Source: Microvirga thermotolerans (GTDB lineage: Bacteria > Pseudomonadota > Alphaproteobacteria > Rhizobiales > Beijerinckiaceae). From it: a DNA stretch of 64,000 nucleotides. Made by a program: the position numbers and the translations under genes. How positions within the stretch are numbered: position 1 is the stretch's first letter; each line of letters opens with the position of its first letter. The stretch is from positions 2,448,001 to 2,512,000 of the forward strand of contig NZ_CP045423.1 in NCBI RefSeq assembly GCF_009363855.1. Reading direction: 5' to 3'. The notes below the pieces were generated by a model. That model saw only the letters and a list, made by a program, of their open reading frames with translations, ran no database searches and was not told the DNA's origin. Positions 1 to 8,119 of this stretch are shown here, piece after piece.

Positions 1-2
1 CG

Positions 3-1049
3 ACCTTCGTCTACAAGGGCAAGGCCGTCGATATCCGCCAGGTCGCCCAGGATCTCGGCGTCCGTTACGTGGTGGAGGGGAGCGTCAGGACCTCCGGGCG
101 GCGCATCCGCATCACGGCGCAGCTGATCGATGCCGTCACGGGCAAGCACATCTGGGCTGAGAAGTACGACCGCGACATGCAGGACATCTTCGCGGTGCAG
201 GACGACATCACGGAGCACATCGTCGCCGCCGTGGAGCCCCATCTCTATGCGGAGGAGGGCTTCCGCGCCTCCACCGGCCAGCCCGACAGCGTCGACGCGT
301 GGGGTCTCGTCGTCCGCGCCATGGGCCTCATCAACCGCATGGAACGGCGGCAGAACGAGGAGGCGCAGGTCCTTCTCCGACAGGCGCTGGCCAGGAACCC
401 GGGCTATGCGAGGGCTCACGCCCTGCTGAGCTGGGCCGTCTGGTGGGCCGCGCATCTGAGGAACTGGTCCCCCGACAGCGAGACGGGACGCCGGGATGCC
501 GCCGCCCACGCGCAGGACGCGCTCGCCCTGGACCCGAGCGATCCCTGGGCCCGGATGGTATTCGGACTGTGCCTCAGCACGGCCGGCCAGCATGACGGGG
601 CGCTGATCGAGCTGGAGGCCGCGCTGAGGATCAACCCCAATTTCGCCCTGGGCCGCACGGCCTACGGGTGGGCGCTCATCAGGGCAGGACGATACGACGA
701 TGCGATCGCGCAGACCGGACGGGCCCTGCGCATGAGTCCGCTCGACAGCTTCGCGGGCTTCTACACCTCAGTCCACGGGCTCGCGCTTCTGGCCGCCCGG
801 CGCTTCGAGGAGGCGCTTCCCTTCATGAAGTCCTCCCTCGCCGCCTTCGCGGAATATTCGGGGCACTACAACCAGCTGATCAGCTGCTGCGGGCATCTGG
901 GCCGCATCGAGGAAGCCCGGGAATTCATCGCCGCGAGCAATCGCATCGGCCCGCCGCTGCGCGTCGGCGAGGTTCGCGAGGTGCTCGGCAAGTTCGCCCA
1001 CTGCGAGGTCTTCGTGGAAGGGCTGAGAAAGGCGGGCGTGCCGGAGTGA
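3..1049 (+). CDS. TolB-like / TPR protein, C-terminal part (cut by left edge)
   Basis: The frame is open from the left edge, so the start and any N-terminal output domain lie outside the window. The visible 348 residues begin in a TolB-N-like segment (VRYVVEGSVRTSG, then ITAQLIDAVTGKHIWAEKYD and DIFAVQDDI). This segment is typical of proteins that carry an N-terminal class III adenylate cyclase or OmpR/CadC-type DNA-binding domain. From about residue 110 the rest is a run of tetratricopeptide-like helical pairs, for example ARNPGYARAHALLSWA and LRINPNFALGRTAYGWAL, which would bind protein partners. A signalling or regulatory role is inferred from the family. Which N-terminal domain is present cannot be told from this window. 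The gene ends 27 bases before the stop of the convergent acetyltransferase gene. Confidence 0.85.
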   Translation, partial: TFVYKGKAVDIRQVAQDLGVRYVVEGSVRTSGRRIRITAQLIDAVTGKHIWAEKYDRDMQDIFAVQDDITEHIVAAVEPHLYAEEGFRASTGQPDSVDAWGLVVRAMGLINRMERRQNEEAQVLLRQALARNPGYARAHALLSWAVWWAAHLRNWSPDSETGRRDAAAHAQDALALDPSDPWARMVFGLCLSTAGQHDGALIELEAALRINPNFALGRTAYGWALIRAGRYDDAIAQTGRALRMSPLDSFAGFYTSVHGLALLAARRFEEALPFMKSSLAAFAEYSGHYNQLISCCGHLGRIEEAREFIAASNRIGPPLRVGEVREVLGKFAHCEVFVEGLRKAGVPE

Positions 1050-1076
1050 CCGAGGCGCCGTCCCGCCCTCGCGGCA

Positions 1077-1682
1077 TCATCCGGCGTGCGCCTCGGCCCG
1101 CGCCATGCGCTCCTCGAGGCGCGCCTTCACCTCCGGCCATTCCTCGCTGACGATGCTGTAGACCACCGTGTCGCGGATATGCCCATCGGGCATGATCATG
1201 TGCCGGCGCAGGATGCCGTCGAGCTTCGCGCCCAGACGCTCGATGGCGGCGCGGGACTGGTCGTTGAGACGATGGGTGCGAAGCTCCACCGCGTTGCAGC
1301 CCAGCGCCTCGAAGGCATGCCTGAGCATCAGGAACTTCGCGTGCGTATTGACGAAGGAGCGCTGCCAGGAGCGGGCGATCCAAGTGGTGCCGATCTCGAC
1401 CCGGCGGTTGGCCGCGTCGACGTTCATGTAACGGGTCGATCCCACGACCCGCTCCCCGTCGCGCACGACCGTCGTGAAGGGAAGCGCCAGTCCTGCGGCC
1501 TGAAGGTCGAGGGCTTTCCGCACGTAAGGCTCGAACTCCTCGGGACGGGGAACCGTGGTCGTCTTCTTCTCCCACAGCGCTCCGTCCTTGGCAGCCTCCG
1601 CGAAGGCCGGGACGTCGTCCAGGCTCATGGGCCGCAGGATCAGGCGGTCGGTCGCGAGCGTGACCGGCTCGATGTGAAGCAT
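1077..1682 (-). CDS. GNAT-family N-acetyltransferase, RimJ/RimL type
   Basis: The 201-residue protein has the layout of the RimJ/RimL branch of GNAT enzymes, which transfer acetyl from acetyl-CoA to an amine. It has an N-terminal strand (TDRLILRPMSLDDVPAFAEA), a central region VEIGTTWIARSWQ, and the C-terminal acetyl-CoA region NDQSRAAIERLGAKLDG followed by MIMPDGHIRDTVVYSI. Members acetylate ribosomal protein N-termini, small amines or antibiotics, and the substrate cannot be told from sequence. The ATG is preceded by an AAGGGA-like site at a rather long distance. The gene stands alone on the minus strand, convergent with the TPR gene. Confidence 0.9.
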   Translation of the reverse strand: MLHIEPVTLATDRLILRPMSLDDVPAFAEAAKDGALWEKKTTTVPRPEEFEPYVRKALDLQAAGLALPFTTVVRDGERVVGSTRYMNVDAANRRVEIGTTWIARSWQRSFVNTHAKFLMLRHAFEALGCNAVELRTHRLNDQSRAAIERLGAKLDGILRRHMIMPDGHIRDTVVYSIVSEEWPEVKARLEERMARAEAHAG

Positions 1683-1753
1683 GGTTCGTTCGTCCCTTCG
1701 ACGTTCGGCGGTCCTTTATCGGGACCTTCGCGGCAACAGTCAAAGGGTGCGAC

Positions 1754-1775
1754 CAGGAGACCCGAAGGTCTCCTG
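1754..1775 (-). terminator. UUCG hairpin downstream of the small membrane protein gene
   Basis: A perfect 9-bp stem (CAGGAGACC against GGTCTCCTG) closes a loop that reads TTCG on the minus strand, an extra-stable tetraloop. It lies 39 bases past the stop of the minus-strand gene that ends at 1814. No U-tract follows, so it may be a terminator, an mRNA 3' stabiliser or a processing site. Confidence 0.4.
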
Positions 1776-1813
1776 ATCATGGATTGTCGTCGGTCGTCCC
1801 GCTCTCGCCTGCG

Positions 1814-2275
1814 TCAGGTGAACAGATAGACGAAGCCCGGGAGGGTCATGGCCAGGCCGGCCAGAGCCCACGCGCCGGCGACCGGACGCCAGCCGGTTCC
1901 GTCCGTGGTGTTGCGAAGGCGCTGGGCGAAGGAGGCGGCTTCCATCGTGCGTCCGCTCAGGCAGGAGCACAAGGCATAGTGCGCCTGACCGTCCGAGAGC
2001 TCGAAGAAGTTCATGGCATCGCCGAGCCTGTCGCTCGCCAGACCTTCCGCCCGAAGCACGGGATCCTCGTAGGCGACGGAAAGCGGGGAATCGTCCACGC
2101 GGATCAGGGCCCGTTCCGCCGGGGGCTTGTACTCGATTTCACCAAGGGAGTTCAGGCGGCGCGTGGGGTTCCGCTCGAGAAGCTCGACCCAACGCTGAAG
2201 GCGCTCCTGCCGGGTCATCGACCGCGGCTGAACATCGGCTACGCTACGGAGCTGATCAAGATGCTTGTGTTCCAT
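1814..2275 (-). CDS. Hypothetical protein with one C-terminal membrane segment
   Basis: I do not recognise this 153-residue protein. The N-terminal two thirds are hydrophilic and charged (MEHKHLDQLRSVADVQPRS), with a CSC motif near the middle (YALCSCLSG). The last 20 or so residues (AWALAGLAMTLPGFVYLF) form one hydrophobic helix, which suggests a tail-anchored membrane protein with a cytoplasmic domain. I chose the ATG at 2275 because AAGGAGA sits seven bases upstream. A TTG six codons earlier has no better site. The coding look is good, but no function can be assigned. Confidence 0.75.
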   Translation of the reverse strand: MEHKHLDQLRSVADVQPRSMTRQERLQRWVELLERNPTRRLNSLGEIEYKPPAERALIRVDDSPLSVAYEDPVLRAEGLASDRLGDAMNFFELSDGQAHYALCSCLSGRTMEAASFAQRLRNTTDGTGWRPVAGAWALAGLAMTLPGFVYLFT

Positions 2276-2512
2276 CGATCTTTCTCCTTGCAATGGCCCG
2301 GCCGCCCAGGCGGATGTGCCGCGAGGATGTACCGAGACGACAAATGCTGCGCCTCGGGCGCGGCAAAAGTGCGACTACGGGAAGAAAGATTCTTTCGAAT
2401 TGTGGCCACGCTCGCGCATCGCGCGGACCGGAGGGCCCCGCCTTCGGCGATGCGCTTTCCCGGTAGGGAGCGCCGAGCCCGAAAGTGCAGATCCACTCTC
2501 GGGCCCGATGCT

Positions 2513-3742
2513 TCAGTCCTCCGGCGCGTCGACGATGGGATCGTAGCGCCCGGCATCGAAGCCGAGCAGGTTGAAGCTTTGCTGCATGTGCGGCGGGAGG
2601 GGCGCCGTCACGTCGATGGGCTTTCCCGTCCTCGGATGCGCGATCACGATGCGCCGGGCGAGGAGATGCAGCTTGTTCTGGATGCCGCCGGGCAGCTCCC
2701 AGTTCTCGATGTCGAAATACTTCGGATCGCCGACGATGGGATGGCCGATATGCGCCGTATGCGCGCGCAGCTGGTGCGTGCGGCCGGTGACGGGCTTCAG
2801 GGACACCCAGGCGAGCTTCTGCGCCGCCGTGTCGACGACGGCGTAATAGGTGAGCGCGTGGCTCGCCCCCTCCTCCCCGTGCCGAGCCACCCGCATCCGC
2901 GCATCGCCCTCCTCGCCCTCCTTCGCGAGATAGGTCGAGATGCGTCCCTGCCGCACGCGCGGCACCCCGGCGACGAGCGCCCAGTAGATCTTCCGCGTCG
3001 TGCGCGAGCGGAACGACTTCGCCATCGTCGAGGCCGCGAAGCGCGTCTTGGCGATGACGAGGCAGCCCGCCGTATCCTTGTCGAGACGGTGCACGAGGCG
3101 GGGCCGCTGCCCTTCCGCGTCCTTCATGGATTCGAGAAGCTGGTCCACATGCCGCGTGGTGCCGGAGCCGCCCTGCACGGCGAGCCCCATGGGCTTGTTG
3201 ATGATGAGGACGTCCTTGTCCTCGTAGAGGGTGATCGACTTCAGGAAGTCGCGGTCGCTCTGCTCCCGCGCGGCACTGCGCGCCACGAGCTTCGGCTGTT
3301 CGAGCTTGAGGGGCGGAACGCGCACCTTCTGGCCGGGCTGGAGCCGGTCGCTCGGCTGCGCGCGCCTGCCGTCGACGCGCAGCTCTCCCTTCCGGACGAT
3401 GCGCTGGATATGGGTGAAGGCGAGCTGGGGGAAACGGGCGACGAGGAACCTGTCGACCCGCATGTCGGCCTCGTCCGGTTCCACCACGAGGGTCTGAACG
3501 CCCGTCGCCAGCACCTCCTGCGCGGCCGCCTTGGCCTGGGCCCGGGTCGGTTGCCGCGGCGCTTCGGCGGGCGGCCTGGAACGCGGCGCAGGCTGCGCCT
3601 GCCGCTCCGCGGCGGGCTTTGCGCTCCGGGGCTTCCTTGCTTCGTCCTGGCGGGCGCGGCCGGTCTCGCGGGTGCGGGAGCCCTCCCGCAGGCCCGACCG
3701 TCCGCCGCGTCCGCCGTTTCGTCCTGAACCGCTCTGTCTCAT
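2513..3742 (-). CDS. rluC: RluA-family 23S rRNA pseudouridine synthase (RluC-like)
   Basis: It isomerises uridine to pseudouridine in rRNA, in RluC at positions 955, 2504 and 2580 of 23S rRNA. The 409-residue protein has an Arg/Pro/Ala-rich N-terminal tail of about 80 residues, an S4 RNA-binding domain at about 85-140 (MRVDRFLVARFPQLAFTHIQ), and the catalytic domain with LVHRLDKDTAGCLVIAK. The Asp of HRLDKDT is the nucleophile. A later VTGRTHQLRAHTAHIGHPI completes the family signature. I start at MRQSGSGR because the reading frame upstream is a poor match to coding sequence. It is the last gene of a degQ-GNAT-rarA-crcB-rluC series on the minus strand, and that neighbourhood is common in Rhizobiales. 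RluC rather than RluD is an inference. Confidence 0.9.
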   Translation of the reverse strand: MRQSGSGRNGGRGGRSGLREGSRTRETGRARQDEARKPRSAKPAAERQAQPAPRSRPPAEAPRQPTRAQAKAAAQEVLATGVQTLVVEPDEADMRVDRFLVARFPQLAFTHIQRIVRKGELRVDGRRAQPSDRLQPGQKVRVPPLKLEQPKLVARSAAREQSDRDFLKSITLYEDKDVLIINKPMGLAVQGGSGTTRHVDQLLESMKDAEGQRPRLVHRLDKDTAGCLVIAKTRFAASTMAKSFRSRTTRKIYWALVAGVPRVRQGRISTYLAKEGEEGDARMRVARHGEEGASHALTYYAVVDTAAQKLAWVSLKPVTGRTHQLRAHTAHIGHPIVGDPKYFDIENWELPGGIQNKLHLLARRIVIAHPRTGKPIDVTAPLPPHMQQSFNLLGFDAGRYDPIVDAPED

Positions 3743-3808
3743 GAGAGAGTGGGTAACAGAGCGCGGCCCACGCGGCAATCGACGCGTTTCCCCTCGGAGC
3801 ACTACCGC

Positions 3809-4192
3809 TCAGGCGATGGAGCGGACGACGGCAAGGCCGCCGGCGAGCCCGCCCACGGACAGGGCGACCGAGGCCGCGGCATAGGCGAGGGCGAGACCGC
3901 CCTGCCCGCGCTCCCAAAGCAGGACCGCGTCGAGGGAGAACGAGGAGAAGGTCGTGAAGCCCCCGAGGACGCCGGTGGCCAGGAAGAGCCGCAGGGCCTG
4001 GCTCCAGTTCTCCCCGTCCTTGAAGGCAAGCCATCCGGCCAGGAGCCCCATCAGGAACGATCCGGCCACGTTCACCGTCAGCGTGCCCCAGGGAAACGCG
4101 ATCCCGAAAAGCCGGGCGCAGGCGAGGTTGACGCCGTGCCGGAGCGCGCCGCCGATCCCGGCGCCGAGGAAGACGAGAAGATAAGCCTGCAT
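3809..4192 (-). CDS. crcB: Fluoride ion transporter CrcB/Fluc
   Basis: A small four-helix inner-membrane protein of 127 residues that works as a dual-topology dimeric fluoride channel and exports fluoride. Family signatures are visible: GAGIGGALRHGVNL in helix 1, GSFLMGLLAG in helix 2, and GVLGGFTTFSSFSLDA in helix 3, whose Phe and Thr residues line the pore and bind the central sodium. The start is MQAYLLVFLG, 30 bases after the rarA stop, and the length matches the family. It is translated from the rarA-crcB-rluC message. I see no fluoride riboswitch ahead of it, because the upstream sequence is rarA coding sequence. Confidence 0.95.
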   Translation of the reverse strand: MQAYLLVFLGAGIGGALRHGVNLACARLFGIAFPWGTLTVNVAGSFLMGLLAGWLAFKDGENWSQALRLFLATGVLGGFTTFSSFSLDAVLLWERGQGGLALAYAAASVALSVGGLAGGLAVVRSIA

Positions 4193-4221
4193 GCTTCGAA
4201 GCCCCCAAGAAACGGCAGGTC

Positions 4222-5538
4222 CTACTCGCCCCCGCCCCGCCGCTCCTTCCGCAGCTTTTCCCACCAGTCGAGGCGCTTGCGGATCTCCCGCTCGAAGCCC
4301 CGGTCGACCGGCTCGTAGAAGTGCCGACGGCCCATCTTTTCCGGCCAGTAGTCCTGACCCGAGAAGGCGTCGGGCTCGTCGTGGTCGTAGCGGTAGTTCT
4401 CCCCGTAGCCGATGGTCTTCATGAGCTTGGTCGGGGCGTTGAGGATGGTCTTGGGCGGCATGAGGGAGCCGTTCTCCTTCGCCGCCCGCGTGGCGGCCTT
4501 GTAGGCCGTGTAGAGGGCGTTGGATTTGGGCGCCGTCGCCAGGTAGACGGCGGCCTGCGCCAGCGCGAGCTCGCCCTCGGGCGAGCCGAGGAAATCGAAG
4601 GCGTCCTTGGCCGCGTTGGCGACGACGAGGGCCTGCGGGTCCGCCATGCCGATGTCCTCCACCGCCGCCCGCACCAGGCGCCGCGCGATGAAGAGCCTGT
4701 CCTCTCCGGCGTCGAGCATGCGGGCGAGGTAGTAGAGGGCCGCGTCCGGATCGGAGCCGCGGATGGTCTTGTGCAGGGCGGAGATGAGGTTGTAGTGCCC
4801 CTCCTGTCCCTTGTCGTAGATCGGCGCGCGGCGCTGCACGATCTCCTGGAGCTGCGCCGCGTCGAAGGTCTCCCCGGGCTTCGCGGCGCGCCAGACCTCT
4901 TCCGCCAGGGTCAGAGCGGCGCGCCCGTCGCCGTCCGCCATGCGGATCAGGGAGGCGCGCGCCTCCTCGTCGAGGGGCAGGAGCCTGCCCTCGATCTCCT
5001 CCGCGCGCACGAGGATCTTCGCGATCGCCGCCTCGTCGAGGGCCCGGAACACCAGCACCCGCGCCCGGGACAGGAGCGCCGCGTTGAGCTCGAAGGACGG
5101 GTTCTCGGTGGTGGCGCCGACGAGGGTGATGGTGCCGTCCTCCATCACGGGCAGGAAGGCATCGAGCTGCGCCCGGTTGAAGCGATGGATCTCGTCCACG
5201 AAGAGCAGCGTGCCACGCCCCGTCGTGCGCCGCGCGCGGGCCGCTTCGAAAACCTTCTTGAGATCGGCGACTCCCGAGAAGATCGCCGAGATCTGCTCGA
5301 AATGCAGGTCCGTCTCGTGGGCCAGGAGGCGGGCGACCGTCGTCTTGCCCGTGCCGGGCGGCCCCCAGAAGATCAGCGACCCCAAGGATCGCGACGCGAT
5401 GAGCCGCGTCAGGATGCCGTCCGGCCCGACCAGATGATCCTGTCCGACCACCTCGGACAGGACGGTGGGGCGCATCCGGTCGGCCAGGGGCCTGGGGGCG
5501 TTCCGGTCGAGGCCGGCGGATGAAAACAGGTCGCTCAT
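4222..5538 (-). CDS. rarA: Replication-associated recombination protein A (RarA/MgsA)
   Basis: An AAA+ ATPase of the clamp-loader family that acts at stalled replication forks and at ssDNA-dsDNA junctions. The 438 residues show the N-terminal region PLADRMRPTVLSEVVGQDHL, the Walker A motif GPPGTGKTT near residue 60, the Walker B motif LLFVDEIHRF near 110, and sensor 1 as VGATTENPSFELN. The C-terminal part (DEPDAFSGQDYWPEKMGRRH) forms the tetramerisation domain and ends in the usual YEPVDRGFEREIRKR. It lies between a GNAT gene and crcB, with 6 bp separating it from the GNAT stop. The length is normal for the family. Confidence 0.97.
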   Translation of the reverse strand: MSDLFSSAGLDRNAPRPLADRMRPTVLSEVVGQDHLVGPDGILTRLIASRSLGSLIFWGPPGTGKTTVARLLAHETDLHFEQISAIFSGVADLKKVFEAARARRTTGRGTLLFVDEIHRFNRAQLDAFLPVMEDGTITLVGATTENPSFELNAALLSRARVLVFRALDEAAIAKILVRAEEIEGRLLPLDEEARASLIRMADGDGRAALTLAEEVWRAAKPGETFDAAQLQEIVQRRAPIYDKGQEGHYNLISALHKTIRGSDPDAALYYLARMLDAGEDRLFIARRLVRAAVEDIGMADPQALVVANAAKDAFDFLGSPEGELALAQAAVYLATAPKSNALYTAYKAATRAAKENGSLMPPKTILNAPTKLMKTIGYGENYRYDHDEPDAFSGQDYWPEKMGRRHFYEPVDRGFEREIRKRLDWWEKLRKERRGGGE

Positions 5539-5544
5539 GGTCGC

Positions 5545-6015
5545 CTATGGGGTCGGAGCCCGGCCGTTGCCCCCGCCCCCGGCGTTCAGGCGCGCATAGA
5601 TGCCGGGATCCACGCGCACCATGACCCGCGCCGGGTCGGCGAGCGGCTCGAAGCCGAAGGGAGCATAGAGCCCATGGGCATCCCGCGTCACCAGCATCCA
5701 GCGGCGGAGATCCTGCAGGTCCGGATGGTCCAGGACCGCCCGGATCAGAGCCTTCCCGCCGCCCTTCCCGCGCGTGGAGGGACAGACGAACACGTCGCAG
5801 AGATAGGCGAAGGTGGCCCGGTCGGTGACGACGCGCGCGAAGCCCCGCAAGCCGCCCTGCCCGTCCCGCAGGGCGAAGCAGAGGGAGTTCTGCAGCGAAC
5901 GGTCGAAGATCGGCCGGGGCAGTCCTCTCGCCCAGTAGCTCTCCTGCCCGATCCAGCGGAAGACCGTCTCGGTCTCGGCGGCGGAGAGGCCCTCGGTCAC
6001 CGTCCAGGCCGTCAC
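5545..6015 (-). CDS. GNAT-family N-acetyltransferase
   Basis: A 156-residue acetyl-CoA-dependent N-acetyltransferase. The acetyl-CoA-binding region is clear: LCDVFVCPSTRGKGGGKALI matches the R/Q-x-x-G-x-G/A loop, and a C-terminal strand LVTRDAHGLYAPFGFEPL follows. I use the GTG at 6015 as start because it overlaps the degQ stop by four bases (GTGA), which is typical of translational coupling. A much longer open frame in this phase runs antisense-like through degQ and is not coding. The substrate is unknown. Relatives resemble the YjcF/ElaA-like minimal GNAT enzymes. Confidence 0.88.
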   Translation of the reverse strand: MTAWTVTEGLSAAETETVFRWIGQESYWARGLPRPIFDRSLQNSLCFALRDGQGGLRGFARVVTDRATFAYLCDVFVCPSTRGKGGGKALIRAVLDHPDLQDLRRWMLVTRDAHGLYAPFGFEPLADPARVMVRVDPGIYARLNAGGGGNGRAPTP

Positions 6016-7418
6016 CGGCCGAAAACGGTGGTGAAGACCCGCCCGCCCCTGTTGATGGTGATCTCCCAATAGCCTCCGCTGCGGTTGAGGAAACGCTCGG
6101 CGTCTTTGGTGGAGGCGATGCGCTCGTCGTTGACGGCGACGATCTGGTCGCCCTTCTGGAAGCCGACGCTCGCCGCGACGCTCTGCTCGTCGAGTTCGGC
6201 GATCGCCACGCCGTCGTCCGACATGTCGATCTGCAGCTCCTCCGCCACCGCCGGCGAAATGTTGACGAGCGTCGCGCCGGCCAGCGGCGAGCGGGAGCGG
6301 ATGCGCACCGGGTCCCGGGGCGGGACCTCGGGCGGCGGCGCGAGCCTGACCTGGATGCCGGTCTGCTTGCCGCCGCGCAGGACCGTCAGCGGCACCTGGC
6401 CCTGGGCCCCTTTCAGGGTGAAGCGGTAGCCGAAGGCGTCGGGGTTGTCGACGGGCTGCCCGTCCACGGCCAGGATGGCATCGCCCCGCTTCAGCCCGGC
6501 CTCCGCCGCCGGGCTGCGGTCGTAGACGGAGGTGATGAGCACGCCCGTCGGATGGTCGAGGCCGAGGCTCGTCGCGATCTCCCCGTCCACGGCCTGGAGC
6601 CGCGCCCCCAGCCAGGGCCGGACCACCCGGCGCGCGCCGCTCTTCGCCGAGTTCAGCACGACCTTGACCATGCTGGAGGGAATGGCGAAGCCGATGCCGA
6701 TGCTGCCGCCGGAGCGGGAGTAGATCGCCGTGTTGATGCCCACGAGCCGTCCGCCCATGTCGATGAGCGCGCCGCCCGAATTGCCCGGATTGATGGCCGC
6801 GTCGGTCTGAATGAAGAACTGATAGTCGGAGATGCCGACCTGCGTGCGGGCCAGGGCCGACACGATGCCCTGGGTCACGGTCTGCCCGACGCCGAAGGGG
6901 TTGCCGACGGCGAGCACGATGTCCCCGACTTGGAGGGCCTCCGAATCGCCGATCTCGATGGCCTTGAGGCTGGTGGCCCCCTTCAGCTTGAGCACGGCGA
7001 GGTCGATGCGCGGGTCGCGCAGGACGATGTCCGCCTCGAACTCCCGCCGGTCGGCCAGGGCGACCTTCACCTCGTTCATGTTCTCGATCACGTGGTTGTT
7101 GGTGATCACGAGGCCCGAAGGGTCGACGATGACGCCGGAGCCGAGGGAACTCTGAGACCGCCCCGGCGGAAGGCCGGGCGCGCCGTCGCCGAAGAAGCGC
7201 CGGAAGAACTCCTCCATCGCCGCGTTCTGCCGGCGGTCCGAACGGGTGGCATAGACGTTCACCACTGCCCCGGCAGTCTCGCGGACGACAGGCGCGAAGG
7301 AGAGCTGGACCTGCGCCCGGCTCGTCGGGACGGCGCGGTCCTGGGCGTGAGCCCCCGCGGCACCGAGACAAGCGACGGCCAAGACGATGAGCGAACGGCG
7401 GATGGGGAGAAATCGCAT
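6012..7418 (-). CDS. degQ: Periplasmic serine protease of the HtrA/DegQ family
   Basis: A periplasmic protease and chaperone that degrades misfolded envelope proteins. The 468-residue precursor starts with MRFLPIRRSLIVLAVACLG and a signal peptide cleaved after AHA. The trypsin-like domain carries the triad: His in ITNNHVIENMNEVK, Asp in DPRIDLAVLKLKG, and Ser in INPGNSGGALIDMGG. Two PDZ domains follow, one around HPTGVLITSVYDRSPAAEAG and one around DDGVAIAELDEQSVAASVG. I place the start at 7418 because the signal peptide begins there and upstream codons are unlike protein. It lies just past the rplQ terminator, so it should have its own promoter in 7419-7523. TTGGCG and CTATCA at 16-bp spacing are a weak candidate. 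Confidence 0.95.
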   Translation of the reverse strand: MRFLPIRRSLIVLAVACLGAAGAHAQDRAVPTSRAQVQLSFAPVVRETAGAVVNVYATRSDRRQNAAMEEFFRRFFGDGAPGLPPGRSQSSLGSGVIVDPSGLVITNNHVIENMNEVKVALADRREFEADIVLRDPRIDLAVLKLKGATSLKAIEIGDSEALQVGDIVLAVGNPFGVGQTVTQGIVSALARTQVGISDYQFFIQTDAAINPGNSGGALIDMGGRLVGINTAIYSRSGGSIGIGFAIPSSMVKVVLNSAKSGARRVVRPWLGARLQAVDGEIATSLGLDHPTGVLITSVYDRSPAAEAGLKRGDAILAVDGQPVDNPDAFGYRFTLKGAQGQVPLTVLRGGKQTGIQVRLAPPPEVPPRDPVRIRSRSPLAGATLVNISPAVAEELQIDMSDDGVAIAELDEQSVAASVGFQKGDQIVAVNDERIASTKDAERFLNRSGGYWEITINRGGRVFTTVFGR

Positions 7419-7515
7419 GGGACGAATCCGTTCAGGTGATGCGCCTTGATAGAACCTGGGGGCGAAAGCGCCAAATTCCAGGACCGCAGGCCTTTCGATT
7501 CCGCGCGGCTTCGCC

Positions 7516-7543
7516 AAAGAAAAAGGCGGCCCGGAGGCCGCCT
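7516..7543 (-). terminator. Rho-independent terminator of the alpha ribosomal operon
   Basis: On the minus strand an 8-bp perfect stem (AGGCGGCC against GGCCGCCT, loop TCCG) is followed by TTTTCTTT. It begins 27 bases after the rplQ stop and ends the long ribosomal transcription unit before degQ. Confidence 0.88.
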
Positions 7544-7569
7544 CGTGTGGCTCGCATGCACCGCCTCGA

Positions 7570-7992
7570 TCAGGCGGCGCTCTCGACGACCTCTTCCTTC
7601 TGGGTCGGGCCCGAGTCCTGGCCGCGCGCATCCACGTCGCGGTCCACGAACTCGATCACCGCCATCGGGGCGTTGTCGCCGTAACGGAAGCCGGCCTTGA
7701 GGACGCGGGTGTAGCCGCCCTGGCGGTCCTTGTAGCGCGGGCCGAGAACGGCGAAGAGCTTCTTCACCATGTCCTCGTCACGGAGCTGGGCCGCAGCCTG
7801 GCGGCGGGCATGCAGGTCGCCGCGCTTGCCGAGGGTGATGAGCTTCTCGACGACGGGGCGCAGGTCCTTCGCCTTCGGAAGGGTGGTGACGATCTGCTCG
7901 TGCTTGATCAGCGCAGCCGCCATATTGGCGAACATGGCCTTACGATGTTCGGACGTGCGGTTGAACCGACGGCCGCGGAATCCGTGACGCAT
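7570..7992 (-). CDS. rplQ: 50S ribosomal protein L17
   Basis: L17 is a large-subunit protein near the exit tunnel. The 140-residue sequence opens [20 protein letters not shown] and has the signature [22 protein letters not shown]-terminal acidic tail ([16 protein letters not shown]) extends past the core, as in many alphaproteobacteria. It is the last gene of the alpha operon, 127 bp after rpoA, and is followed by a strong hairpin terminator. Confidence 0.98.
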   Translation of the reverse strand: MRHGFRGRRFNRTSEHRKAMFANMAAALIKHEQIVTTLPKAKDLRPVVEKLITLGKRGDLHARRQAAAQLRDEDMVKKLFAVLGPRYKDRQGGYTRVLKAGFRYGDNAPMAVIEFVDRDVDARGQDSGPTQKEEVVESAA

Positions 7993-8057
7993 GGCTTTCT
8001 CCTTGATCTTCCGGCCGCCGTGCCAAGGGACGACCGTCTCTCTTCTTCATGGCGAGC

Positions 8058-8117
8058 GGCGAATGGCGCGTGGCGAACGGTCGATGCCCGTTCGCCCTTC
8101 GCTCTTCCCCATTCGCC
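8058..8117. repeat. Nested palindromic (REP-like) element between rpoA and rplQ
   Basis: Two perfect 9-bp stems are nested. The outer pair is GGCGAATGG at 8058-8066 with CCATTCGCC at 8109-8117. The inner pair is GGCGAACGG at 8072-8080 with CCGTTCGCC at 8088-8096. The element starts three bases past the rpoA stop and contains variants of GGCGARYGG. This style of short palindrome is common in alphaproteobacterial intergenic DNA. A role in 3'-end stabilisation of rpoA mRNA is inference. Confidence 0.6.
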
Positions 8118-8119
8118 TC

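Noticed and set aside
3743..4222. Fluoride riboswitch ahead of crcB
   Set aside because: crcB starts 30 bases after rarA inside the same operon, and no switch-like pseudoknot was seen in the short spacer.
6016..7371. Minus-strand open frame overlapping degQ in another phase
   Set aside because: Only its last 156 codons (5545-6015) look like protein; the rest is a shadow of degQ.
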